Assembly (NCBI GenBank): GCA_002366835.1 | Contig: DFBZ01000147.1 | Span: forward strand, 17,115-81,114 | From: Gammaproteobacteria bacterium UBA3067 | Lineage (GTDB): Bacteria > Pseudomonadota > Gammaproteobacteria > Pseudomonadales > UBA3067 | Length of the DNA: 64,000 nucleotides | Direction of reading: 5' to 3' | Position numbers and translations under genes: made by a program | Notes under the pieces: generated by a model | The model's database searches: none | What the model saw: only the letters and a program-made list of their open reading frames with translations | What the model was told of the DNA's origin: nothing | Shown: positions 27,109 through 35,530 of the stretch, piece by piece | How the letters are laid out: every line of letters starts with the position of its first letter | How positions within the stretch are numbered: position 1 is the first letter of the stretch

Positions 27109-27953
27109 GTAACTCTTTGGCGGTTCAAACACTTTTGGATGAGACTCAGTACCTCGTATCGCCACCCAAAGTTTACATGAAACTAAAAGCAGCCCTCGAA
27201 GACCCAAGCACAGACTTCGGTGACTTAGCGCAGCTTATTAGCACGGATGTTTCCATTGCAGCTCGCCTACTCAAGGTTGCAAATAGCGCCATGTTCAACT
27301 TTCCCGGACAAGTTAGCAGCATCGATCGAGCGCTTTCCCTAATAGGTACCCAGCAAACGGTAGATCTGATATTAGCTACTGAAGTACTAAAATCAATTTC
27401 CGGAATTAAAAGCGATATATTTTCCGTTGAAGAATTTTCAAAACACAGCCTAGGATGCGCCATTTCTGCCCGAGTACTTGCCCAGTATAAAGGCGAGCAT
27501 GATATTGAAGCCCACTTTGTCAATGGGCTGCTACACGATACCGGACGTTTACTGTTATTTGTAAAGTATCCAGACGCTCAAAAAGCGCTTCTTGAAACGA
27601 ACAAAAACGAATCAGCCCCACTTCGAGCACTCGAAACACAGCAGTATGGAATCAGCCATGAGGAAATTGGCGCCGCTTTATTTAGATCTTGGGGCTTGCC
27701 CGAGGCACTAGTGGAATGCACTGCGTACCATCACACCCCCATGTCCTCAGAACACCACAGTTTTTCAGCTGCGATAGTACACGTTGCAGACTGGATCACA
27801 CACGCCATCCCCATGGGGGGCAATGGAGAGAACTTCGTACCCGCACTAGATGAAAGTGCATGGCTATCACTAGGTATTCCTGAAAGTTCTCTGGAAATGA
27901 TAATGACGGAAATAAATAAACAATATAATTCAGCTCTTAGCCTGTTACTTTAG
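27105..27953 (+). CDS. HDOD-domain signalling protein
   Basis: A 282-residue protein with an HDOD domain, a catalytically degenerate HD-type fold used in bacterial signalling. Typical features: LVSPPKVYMKLKAALEDPST, DVSIAARLLKVANSAMFNFP, SIDRALSLIGTQQTVDLIL, FVNGLLHDTGRLLLF and ECTAYHHTPMSS. Many family members pair with cyclic-di-GMP or two-component pathways. It starts with GTG at 27105 inside the stop of the preceding gene. The next gene downstream is a GGDEF-EAL protein, so all three could form one signalling unit. Confidence 0.9.
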   Translation: MSNSLAVQTLLDETQYLVSPPKVYMKLKAALEDPSTDFGDLAQLISTDVSIAARLLKVANSAMFNFPGQVSSIDRALSLIGTQQTVDLILATEVLKSISGIKSDIFSVEEFSKHSLGCAISARVLAQYKGEHDIEAHFVNGLLHDTGRLLLFVKYPDAQKALLETNKNESAPLRALETQQYGISHEEIGAALFRSWGLPEALVECTAYHHTPMSSEHHSFSAAIVHVADWITHAIPMGGNGENFVPALDESAWLSLGIPESSLEMIMTEINKQYNSALSLLL

Positions 27954-28038
27954 CCGAGGTATTTTTTAAAGCAACAAGGTAAATATTCGTCTAAAGCAAA
28001 CATCAATCCAATCATTCAGAACTTATTGTGTAGTAGTT

Positions 28039-29988
28039 ATGGAAGACAGAAAAGAAAACAGGCAGCTTCTAAATACAGGTTTAGAAGCACGCTTAAGCCA
28101 CCTGGAAGAAACCAATCGCTGGCACCTGCACACCCTTAACGTTATAAGTGCCCTGTGCAGCCTTTACCAAAAGCCAAATATAGGCAAAGACCCAGCCCAT
28201 CTTATAAGAGAAACTGTCCCCTTTATATTACAAGTCACCCCCTTTTCAACGGTGGGTTTCTGCTCCCTCTCTGCTTCCAAAAGTGATATTGAGTTGGACT
28301 ACGTTAATAAGCAAGAAGAAGAGAGTAATCTACGCAATATTCTTGAGCATTTAATCGCATCGGGGGAGTTTGCATGGTCTTTACACAGCCATATTCCACA
28401 AGTGCATCACGTCAATAAACAAACCCTTGTTCTCGCATCTATCGCAACACCAACTCGCATTCGTGGCATTTTTATTGGACAGATTTCTCCTAATGCGGCT
28501 TTTAAGGAGCACCATAAAAAGGGTTTGCATGCCATTATACAACACTGCGCCTACGCCCTAGAAAGCAATGAACTACAACACGTGATAAAGGGCCAAAATG
28601 AACATCTGATAAAGTCATTTGTTTCTCAAAATGCCAAACTTAAGGCTCAAAATAATGTAGACCAGCTCACCCACCTTCCTAATCGACAACATTTTCAAAG
28701 CGTAGCTGAGCAACACCTAGAGCACGCGACATCCACCGGCGAAAAGTTGGCCATTGTCTTACTTAATTTAGATTTATTTAAAAGGGTGAATGAAAGTCTC
28801 GGGCATAATACTGGAGACCAGCTACTTCAGACCATCAGTCAGCGTTTGCTACAAAGCCTGAAAAAGGCAGAAATAAATAGCACCACACAGGATTGCCATA
28901 GCGCCTACACCCTGAGTCATTTTGGTGCCGATGAATTCTGTATTTTACTGACCGATATATGCTCCCTGGAACAAATTGAAAAAGTAATACTTCGGCTCAG
29001 CGCTGACTTTTCCAAACCCCTTACATTCGATACTGGAGAAATAATACAAACCTTTAGCGCCGGCATCAGCCTGTTTCCAGACAATGCAAAAACCGCAGAG
29101 GAGCTACTTCAATTTGCAGATATTGCATTAGACCGAGCGAAAGAAAAGGGGCGAAACCAACATATTTTTTATACTAACGATGAGAAATTCCATGTAGTGA
29201 ATCAGCTGGGCTTATCAAGAAACTTACACAGGGCGCTGGAAAAAAATGAGTTTGTTCTTTATTTTCAACCGCAAATAAACACCCTAACAGATAAAGTTAC
29301 CGGTATCGAAGCCCTTATCCGCTGGACAGATCACACGGGCCACTCAACCCCCCCCGACAAATTCATCCCGTTAGCAGAAGACACCGGTTTAATCATCCCT
29401 ATTGGCCGTTGGGTTATCGAAGAAGCATGTAAAAGTCTGAAACACCTACAAGACCTGGGTTTCGTGGATATTCCAATATCTATCAATATCGCAGCTCAGC
29501 ATTTTTCTGAGCATAATTTTGTCGAGGTACTTTCCAGTACGGTTGAAAAATACCAACTCAATACAGAAATGATTGAACTGGAGTTAACCGAGAGAACGGT
29601 CATGGGTGACATCAAAGCCACCGTTTCGACTTTGATGGAGTTACGCAACGCGGGCTATAAAATCGCCATTGATGACTTTGGCACCGGTTATTCCTCCTTG
29701 AGTTACATCAAACATCTGCCGATAGATCGATTAAAAATAGACAAATCATTTATTGCAGACATCCCTGCCGACAAGGGAAGCATCGCAATTGTAAAAGCGA
29801 TTACTCAACTTGCCCATGGTATCAATATGGATGTGATTGCAGAGGGGGTCGAAAACCTTACGCAGGTGAATTTGATTAACTCACTGGGATGCAGTGAAGC
29901 CCAGGGTTACTTATACAGCAAACCCCTTGGCATTGAAGAACTCATTGGTTTTTTGAAAAAACCTAACAAGCGCGTAGAAAAAGCGTAA
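28039..29988 (+). CDS. GAF-like - GGDEF - EAL cyclic-di-GMP protein
   Basis: A 649-residue cytoplasmic protein. Residues ~1-195 form a GAF-like sensor region with a coiled-coil lead-in. A GGDEF domain follows, with VDQLTHLPNRQHF and a degenerate active-site motif GADEF (about residues 295-299, second Gly replaced by Ala). The EAL domain is complete: EALIRW near 424, Asn in SINIAAQHF, ELTERT, DDFGTGYSSLSYIKHLP, LKIDKSF, EGVE and AQGY. The likely output is phosphodiesterase activity, with GGDEF acting as a regulatory or GTP-binding module. It lies 85 bp after the HDOD gene. No membrane segment is visible. Confidence 0.92.
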   Translation: MEDRKENRQLLNTGLEARLSHLEETNRWHLHTLNVISALCSLYQKPNIGKDPAHLIRETVPFILQVTPFSTVGFCSLSASKSDIELDYVNKQEEESNLRNILEHLIASGEFAWSLHSHIPQVHHVNKQTLVLASIATPTRIRGIFIGQISPNAAFKEHHKKGLHAIIQHCAYALESNELQHVIKGQNEHLIKSFVSQNAKLKAQNNVDQLTHLPNRQHFQSVAEQHLEHATSTGEKLAIVLLNLDLFKRVNESLGHNTGDQLLQTISQRLLQSLKKAEINSTTQDCHSAYTLSHFGADEFCILLTDICSLEQIEKVILRLSADFSKPLTFDTGEIIQTFSAGISLFPDNAKTAEELLQFADIALDRAKEKGRNQHIFYTNDEKFHVVNQLGLSRNLHRALEKNEFVLYFQPQINTLTDKVTGIEALIRWTDHTGHSTPPDKFIPLAEDTGLIIPIGRWVIEEACKSLKHLQDLGFVDIPISINIAAQHFSEHNFVEVLSSTVEKYQLNTEMIELELTERTVMGDIKATVSTLMELRNAGYKIAIDDFGTGYSSLSYIKHLPIDRLKIDKSFIADIPADKGSIAIVKAITQLAHGINMDVIAEGVENLTQVNLINSLGCSEAQGYLYSKPLGIEELIGFLKKPNKRVEKA

Positions 29989-30059
29989 AACATTTACTGC
30001 TCGAGTGGCGGTTTTTCAACACTGTGGGTAGCTATTCAACAAACCCCGTACCCATTCGT

Positions 30060-30608
30060 CTAATAAGTCAGCCGTAACCCAAAGTGCAAGCCGTTATCAA
30101 TACGCCCTTTACCACCGTTATCCATTTTGATTCTGATGTGTCGATATCCGACATAGATATTTGCCTGACTCAGTATCTGATACTCTAGCCGCATCGCGGT
30201 TTCAATGTATCGCTTTACATCATCGAACGATACGACATCTGGCCCATAATAAAGCTGCCCGCCTAAACCCAAACCTGGAAACGCTGGCAGCGCATAGTGA
30301 AAAAAACCACCCAGTGCCATTCCCAGGCCATCAACATTCTTAGCATCAAAAGCGTAAAGGTGACCACCTATACCGACGTAACTTCCATCCGCAAGGCTTT
30401 CGATTACCGACACACCCGCAGTAATTAGGTCGCGATCATCCTCATGGTGCAAGCCGGAAAGAGAAAGGTTCAGCCCGGATTCATTAATAGGCCCCCTCAC
30501 GGCTAGACGAATAGCCTCATCACGTAAATTTATATCTAAAGAGGATGCCTGAACGCTAAAACACGCACATATAGCCAGAATGGAACATGCTACTGATAAA
30601 AATCTCAT
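30060..30608 (-). CDS. YfaZ-family outer-membrane protein
   Basis: A 182-residue secreted protein with signal peptide (ICACFSVQASS). The mature part begins SLDINLRDEAIRLAVRGPI and continues as short beta-strands with many glycines, ending in LRLTY with the terminal aromatic of outer-membrane barrels. The pattern fits the YfaZ family of small barrels, which has no established function. It is a single gene, convergent with the GGDEF-EAL gene. Confidence 0.82.
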   Translation of the reverse strand: MRFLSVACSILAICACFSVQASSLDINLRDEAIRLAVRGPINESGLNLSLSGLHHEDDRDLITAGVSVIESLADGSYVGIGGHLYAFDAKNVDGLGMALGGFFHYALPAFPGLGLGGQLYYGPDVVSFDDVKRYIETAMRLEYQILSQANIYVGYRHIRIKMDNGGKGRIDNGLHFGLRLTY

Positions 30609-30687
30609 TAAAAATTCAACCCTTAATCTATGGATACTAACGATGCCGAAGCATAATTAATTTACCGAAAAGTTTCCAGTAGCAGAT

Positions 30688-30996
30688 CTATTTACCGAGA
30701 AAGGATTCTTTAAGGGATTCCATCCAGATTATGGCGTCATGTGCCGACAGTTGCAGATATTCCCAAACGCGCGGGCCATTACCGGTACTATACAAAAGTA
30801 CGGAGGTTCCAAGGGCGAGTAAAACGACGCCACCGAGAACAAAAGGAAAGCCAGCTTTGCTCTGGCCATCGCCCATTGTCGCAACGTCCTGCTTTGATGA
30901 TTGAACAGGCTTCCGTCCTATCTTAATGGCCTTTAAATCTGCCAACACCTCAAAAAAGCCGCTATAACGCGCTTCCGGATTCAACTGCATTATTTT
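30688..30996 (-). pseudogene. C-terminal part of the frameshifted kinase gene (lobe end, linker, membrane anchor)
   Basis: In a different frame from the kinase ORF, this stretch encodes KIMQLNPEARYSGFFEVLAD, the usual closing helix of a Ser/Thr kinase domain, then a basic linker and one transmembrane segment (GFPFVLGGVVLLALGTSVLL), followed by about 25 residues to the stop at 30688. Removing one base at 30997 joins it smoothly to the upstream kinase frame (LQNVII followed by KIMQLNPE). It is therefore the missing end of that protein rather than a separate gene. Confidence 0.8.
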
Positions 30997-32491
30997 GAAT
31001 AATGACATTCTGAAGCGGCTTTGGGAACGCATCAAACTGCGCATTTGTACAGAGCTTTCCCGACTGCCACTCTGGGGGCTGCTGACTGGCCGTTAGCATT
31101 TGGTAAAACAATACGCCAGCGGCATAGACATCGGTCTTGACTGATTTCTCTTCCCCCAGGTGGTTGTACCAGTTCCCCCCCTCTTGGCCACCACCGTAAT
31201 GCTCATCGAAACCAAAGTCTGATATTTTTGCCTGGCCTTTTGAAGTAAATAATATATTCCTAGGTCGCAGATTTCCGTGAATAATTTGATTCCGGTGAGC
31301 GTAATCCATTGCCTCACAGATTTGGGTGGCAATGGAAATAAAACTTTTCCAGCCAAAAGGCTTAATCAGGCGATCCTGTAAACAGCCGCCCTTTAGGTAT
31401 TCCATAACGGAAATAAAGACCCGATCATTTTTAGAAACACCTTTTACCGTAACGATATTTGGGTGGTGCAGCTTATGCAGTAGCTTGCTCTCACGAAAAC
31501 CAGCACTACTGTTGGTACGCTTTTTTATGACCAATAAATCATGCTGCACTTTATCTTCAAATAGATAAACGGCACCAAATTCGTCCTCCTTGATGACGTC
31601 TAGCAGCGAAAACTTATCCTCCGCCTTGGAAACCGTCTTTTTTGCGCGTTCTTTTTGTGCTGGTGCTAAATGGGCTCCGTGCATCACCTTGAGCAACAGG
31701 TTTTTTATTTCACTGGCGGAGCGGGGCCGCTGCGATTCATCGGGGCATAAACAACGCTCAATGACTTTATCAATAGCCTTGGGAATATTTGGGTTCTGGG
31801 TGGAGGGAAGTTCAAAACGCCCCAGCGGCAATATACCGGTTACCAATTCATAAAATAGTACGCCAAAGGCATAGAGATCACTTTGAACTGAAGTGTTGTC
31901 GGCCGACGCGTGTATTTCAGGTGCCATATAGGCAGCGGTCCCCATAACATCACCCACCTGGGTGTGGTGATCTTCATTTTTATTAGATGCTTGTGTTTTT
32001 TCGCAAAAGTGCGCAATACCGAAATCCAGTACATAGGCGTGATTTTGCCGATCCATCAAAATATTTGCAGGTTTAATATCCCGATGAATCACGCCGTTAT
32101 CATGAGCGTAGGCCAGAGCCTTACAAATCTGAACGGCGATATGGATACGCTGGGATAACTTAAGATCGCCCTTTTCAATTAAGTCCTTAAGGTCGGCTCC
32201 CTTAACGTATTCCATCACAAAATAGGGTTGCCCCTTAGAGGTAATACCTCTATCAATAACATCGATAATATTAGGATGATTTAGCCGAGCGATGATAAGA
32301 GATTCCCGCTCGAAGCGCGACTTAACATCCTTTCGATCCAAAAGTGTCTTCTTGAGAACTTTTAATGCAACGGGGCGTTCTAAAGAGGTTTGCACCCCTT
32401 TATACACAGTGGCCATTCCACCGTGACCAATTCTTTTTTTGAACCTGATAACCGCCGAGATGCATAAACCTTCACTATCCATAAAGGGCAT
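30962..32491 (-). CDS. Ser/Thr protein kinase with tandem kinase and pseudokinase domains (3' frameshift)
   Basis: The 509-residue ORF carries two kinase-like domains. Domain 1 (about 16-275) is complete: glycine loop IGHGGMATVYKG, Lys44 in VALKVLK, HRDIKPAN (136-143), DFG (156-158) and GTAAYMAPE. Domain 2 (about 300-505) keeps a Lys (LLVIKKRT) and DFGFDEHYGG but has HGNLRPRN where HRD is expected, losing the catalytic Asp, so it looks like a pseudokinase. The frame then breaks at 30997 (an extra base), adding a short out-of-frame tail before 30962. The restored protein would be about 600 residues with a C-terminal membrane anchor. It may be a true mutation, a sequencing error or a programmed shift. 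Confidence 0.88.
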   Translation of the reverse strand: MPFMDSEGLCISAVIRFKKRIGHGGMATVYKGVQTSLERPVALKVLKKTLLDRKDVKSRFERESLIIARLNHPNIIDVIDRGITSKGQPYFVMEYVKGADLKDLIEKGDLKLSQRIHIAVQICKALAYAHDNGVIHRDIKPANILMDRQNHAYVLDFGIAHFCEKTQASNKNEDHHTQVGDVMGTAAYMAPEIHASADNTSVQSDLYAFGVLFYELVTGILPLGRFELPSTQNPNIPKAIDKVIERCLCPDESQRPRSASEIKNLLLKVMHGAHLAPAQKERAKKTVSKAEDKFSLLDVIKEDEFGAVYLFEDKVQHDLLVIKKRTNSSAGFRESKLLHKLHHPNIVTVKGVSKNDRVFISVMEYLKGGCLQDRLIKPFGWKSFISIATQICEAMDYAHRNQIIHGNLRPRNILFTSKGQAKISDFGFDEHYGGGQEGGNWYNHLGEEKSVKTDVYAAGVLFYQMLTASQQPPEWQSGKLCTNAQFDAFPKPLQNVIIQNNAVESGSAL

Positions 32492-32585
32492 AAAACGCCC
32501 ACAAAAATACCCCTACTTTTGAGTATAGGCGAAGGACATGTGAAGGAAGGATTAAAAAATTTTCTAAACGGGAGGGGAACGAAAG

Positions 32586-32616
32586 GCCAACAAGAACGAC
32601 AGAAGCTCTTGTCGGC
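32586..32616 (-). terminator. Terminator of the aldehyde dehydrogenase gene
   Basis: On the minus strand GCCGACAAGAG pairs with TTCTTGTTGGC around a 9-nt loop, 19 bp after the dehydrogenase stop, followed by CTTTCGTT. The U-tract is imperfect. Confidence 0.55.
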
Positions 32617-32634
32617 TTATCACTTAGGAGCTTA

Positions 32635-34095
32635 TTAGCCTAAGAATTTAGTAAAATAGTTCATCACTTTGAGGGCCTTATCGGGATATGGTGCCTTCAC
32701 ATACTTGGAAGGTGCCATACGCTTGTTCTGAAACAAAACACCCTTTTTATGTGAGAACTCCTCAAAGCCATCAAAGCCGTGATAGCGCCCTAAACCACTT
32801 GGCCCACTTCCACCAAAAGGCAGGTTTTCATGCGCAATATGCAGCATCGTATCGTTCACACAGGCACCGCCAGAAACAGTCTGACTTAAGACTTCCTGCG
32901 CTGTATCCATATTTTCATCGAAATAATACAAGGCAAGCGGACGCGGCCCATCATTGACATATTGAATTGCTTCACTGATGTGCTTGTAGGTTTTCACGGG
33001 TAAAACTGGCCCAAAAATCTCCTGCTGCATCACCGCCATTTCGCTATTCACACCGGTAATAATAGTGGGGGGAACCACACGACTGCCCTCTGGCAGCTGT
33101 TCGTTTTGGGGGTTCACTTGAATAACGTTCGCGCCCTTGTTCCTCGCATCTTCAATCAAGCCCAACACACGCTGGTGATGGCGATCGTTGATGATCCAGG
33201 TAATATCCTGGTTGTTGACCAAAGAAGGGTAACGCTCTGCATAACGAGCCGTAATATAGTTAACGAACTCCTGCTCTTTTTCTTCGGGTAGCAATATATA
33301 GTCTGGCGCGATACACGTTTGCCCTGAATTTACGCATTTACCCATTAATAAGCGATCTACCGCTTTTTCTATCGGGTAGTTACGGCTGATAATGACGGGC
33401 GACTTACCACCCATTTCAAGGGTAACAGGAGTCAGGTTTTTGGCTGCAGCTTGCATGACTTTTTGGCCAATGGAGGTGCCGCCTGTGAACATAAGGTGGT
33501 TAAATGGCAGCTCTGCGAATTGAGCCGCTACAGTCACGTCGCCAGTGATGACTGTTACATGGTCTTCGTCGAAATTATTGGCGATTAGTTCCTTAGCGAC
33601 TTCGCCCACTGCGGGCGTCAAATCGGGTGGCTTAATCATGCAGTGATTACCCGCACCTAACACACCTACCAGGGGTGAAAAAATCATCGCAACGGGATAG
33701 TTCCAAGCACCCAGGATGCCCACAACCCCTTTGGGTTGGTACATGATTTGCCCTTTGGCACCGGCTGCCTGAAAACTGAACGGTGCTTTTTGAGGTTTCA
33801 TCCACTTCTTCAGCTTGCCTTTATGGGCCGCTGCTTCTCCCGCCACTGCCAACACTTCACTGGCCAGGGTTTCGTGGGGAGAGCGGTGGCCAAAGTCACT
33901 TTGTGCCGCTTCAACCAACTGATCCTTATACTGGATCACAGCTTTCTGTAAACGAGTGAGATGCTCCTTACGCTGATCACAAGTCGGTGCGCCACGCCGC
34001 TTAAACGAGGCCTTTTGGCGATTCAACGTTTCTAAATAGGGGTTATCTTGCAGCTGGCCTGATACACTGGCCAACACGGGTTGTGGACTAGACAT
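32635..34095 (-). CDS. Coniferyl-aldehyde-dehydrogenase-type NAD(P) aldehyde dehydrogenase
   Basis: A 486-residue aldehyde dehydrogenase of the short class-3-like type (no extended N-terminus), often annotated coniferyl aldehyde dehydrogenase. It oxidises an aldehyde to a carboxylate. Visible: LGAWNYPVAMIFSPLVGVLG (cofactor-binding region), FTGGTSIGQKVM, VTLEMGGKSPVI with the general-base Glu, NSGQTCIAPDYIL with the nucleophilic Cys, and EIFGPVLPVKTYK. Substrate range is not predictable; these enzymes act on medium-chain or aromatic aldehydes. It stands alone with its own terminator. Confidence 0.93.
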   Translation of the reverse strand: MSSPQPVLASVSGQLQDNPYLETLNRQKASFKRRGAPTCDQRKEHLTRLQKAVIQYKDQLVEAAQSDFGHRSPHETLASEVLAVAGEAAAHKGKLKKWMKPQKAPFSFQAAGAKGQIMYQPKGVVGILGAWNYPVAMIFSPLVGVLGAGNHCMIKPPDLTPAVGEVAKELIANNFDEDHVTVITGDVTVAAQFAELPFNHLMFTGGTSIGQKVMQAAAKNLTPVTLEMGGKSPVIISRNYPIEKAVDRLLMGKCVNSGQTCIAPDYILLPEEKEQEFVNYITARYAERYPSLVNNQDITWIINDRHHQRVLGLIEDARNKGANVIQVNPQNEQLPEGSRVVPPTIITGVNSEMAVMQQEIFGPVLPVKTYKHISEAIQYVNDGPRPLALYYFDENMDTAQEVLSQTVSGGACVNDTMLHIAHENLPFGGSGPSGLGRYHGFDGFEEFSHKKGVLFQNKRMAPSKYVKAPYPDKALKVMNYFTKFLG

Positions 34096-34383
34096 GATGA
34101 GTTCCTTGTACGCTTATGGTTTATTTTTATTTAAGTGCAATAAAATATCGTTGATGGTCATCCCTGAACGACGACACTTTTCACTTGAACAGATCGAGAG
34201 TTTCATATTATTAAAAATAAGTCTGAAACATCCCAAGTCGATCCAATTCTGCAAGTTACGCCCTTGAAAAACAGCTGTCAAACCACATTCACAAAAAACC
34301 AGCCCCCAAGCAATGAACGTTTTTATTATTCGGCACAAACCGCTTAAACGCGCCAAAATGTGTTTTTATTTCTGGATCAACTT

Positions 34384-34806
34384 ATGGATCAAACAGTAAC
34401 TTTATGGGGGCTATTTATCAGCGCCCTTATCTCATCCACCCTAGCCCCTGGAGGCTCTGAGGTGCTGCTGGCTTATTTAGTCAGTGAGAAAACATATTCC
34501 AACGCGTTACTATTATTGGTAGCGAGCACCGGTAACACACTGGGCGCCTTAATTACCTGGCTCATGGGATATATAGCTGCCAAGCGTTTCCCCCTCGACA
34601 CCCGTATTCTTAAAAAAAATGCCCATGCAATGGAACTGCTAAAACGCTGGGGTGTGTTTGCCCTCCTATTTTCATGGTTACCCGTTATTGGCGATGGTTT
34701 GTGTTTAGCGGCAGGCTGGTTACGTTTTTCGTTTTTTGCATCTTTACTGCTCATTGCGATCGGCAAGGTCGCTCGTTACTCGGTGGTGATTTATCTGTTT
34801 CATTAG
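34384..34806 (+). CDS. YqaA-family (DedA/VTT-like) membrane protein
   Basis: About 140 residues with four or so hydrophobic segments, from the ATG at 34384 (an ATG at 34360 would add eight residues). Family-like sequences: ALISSTLAPGGSEVLLAYLV, GNTLGALITWLMGYIAAKRF, LKRWGVFALLFSWLPVIGD and FFASLLLIAIGKVARYSVVI. YqaA proteins are small relatives of DedA, a group linked to envelope lipid transport; the specific function is unknown. Its 3' end overlaps the convergent rhombosortase gene by 63 bp. Confidence 0.88.
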   Translation: MDQTVTLWGLFISALISSTLAPGGSEVLLAYLVSEKTYSNALLLLVASTGNTLGALITWLMGYIAAKRFPLDTRILKKNAHAMELLKRWGVFALLFSWLPVIGDGLCLAAGWLRFSFFASLLLIAIGKVARYSVVIYLFH

Positions 34807-35379
34807 CAAAATCGAACCAATCAACACGCCCGCAAGCGCTCCGTACAAGTGGGAGTCAACCAACACATGGCCGCCAATTAACTCAGACATAGAGTTGCTG
34901 TAATAGTTGGTGTGCTCCCAGATAATCTTCCCAAAAACCCCCACCAGTAATATCACGTTGTTAAAAAAGAGATTGCGTAAATCGAGAATACCCCCAGCCA
35001 CTACCAGACCATGCAGAGCGCCAGACAAACCCACATATCCAATGACTTCCGGCGAAAAAAACCACAAACCAATACTGGTTCCCAGCAAGGAAAAAACAAA
35101 CACCAGAAGCCAGGTATGACTGCGCAAAACCTGGTGCAATAACAGTGTTACCAACCACATTCCAAGCAAGTTAAATAAAAGATGCATATCGCCCAAATGA
35201 CACAGATGCCCCGTAACCAAGCGCCAGTACTCCCCCTGTTCTATGGAAGTACGCTGATAACGCAGCCACTGAGTCGCAACAGGATCTAAGACAAAAATAC
35301 TCAATGATATGATGCTCACAATAATTGGGGCATAGGCAGCGGTAGCCATTATTGTTACTTTCTTTTTATTCAAGAACAC
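34744..35379 (-). CDS. Rhombosortase-type rhomboid intramembrane serine protease
   Basis: A 211-residue membrane protease with about six hydrophobic helices. Rhomboid signatures: GEYWRLVTGHLCHLGDMHLL and FNLLGMW, then YVGLSGALHGLVVAGG with the catalytic Ser, and VDSHLYGALAGVLIGS with the catalytic His. The short length and this arrangement fit rhombosortase, which cleaves proteins carrying a GlyGly-CTERM tail in bacteria with type II secretion. No GlyGly-CTERM substrate is seen in this window, so targets must lie elsewhere. Confidence 0.82.
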   Translation of the reverse strand: MFLNKKKVTIMATAAYAPIIVSIISLSIFVLDPVATQWLRYQRTSIEQGEYWRLVTGHLCHLGDMHLLFNLLGMWLVTLLLHQVLRSHTWLLVFVFSLLGTSIGLWFFSPEVIGYVGLSGALHGLVVAGGILDLRNLFFNNVILLVGVFGKIIWEHTNYYSNSMSELIGGHVLVDSHLYGALAGVLIGSILLMKQINHHRVTSDLADRNEQ

Positions 35380-35530
35380 TCCTCACAGGAAGAATAGTAG
35401 GCCTATAATGTGCTTGTTCAGCCATAAATATAAACAATAATGAACAACTCACAAGCATAGAGACCTTTATATGAAGGATTATTTTAAAGCCGTGCAACGA
35501 TTTCGTATCCGCATGCACAAGGCGAATCAA

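Noticed and set aside
34114..34356. 80-codon minus-strand ORF upstream of the aldehyde dehydrogenase gene
   Set aside because: No recognisable family, no clear ribosome-binding site, and composition like non-coding DNA; probably spurious, though a short Cys-containing tail leaves slight doubt.
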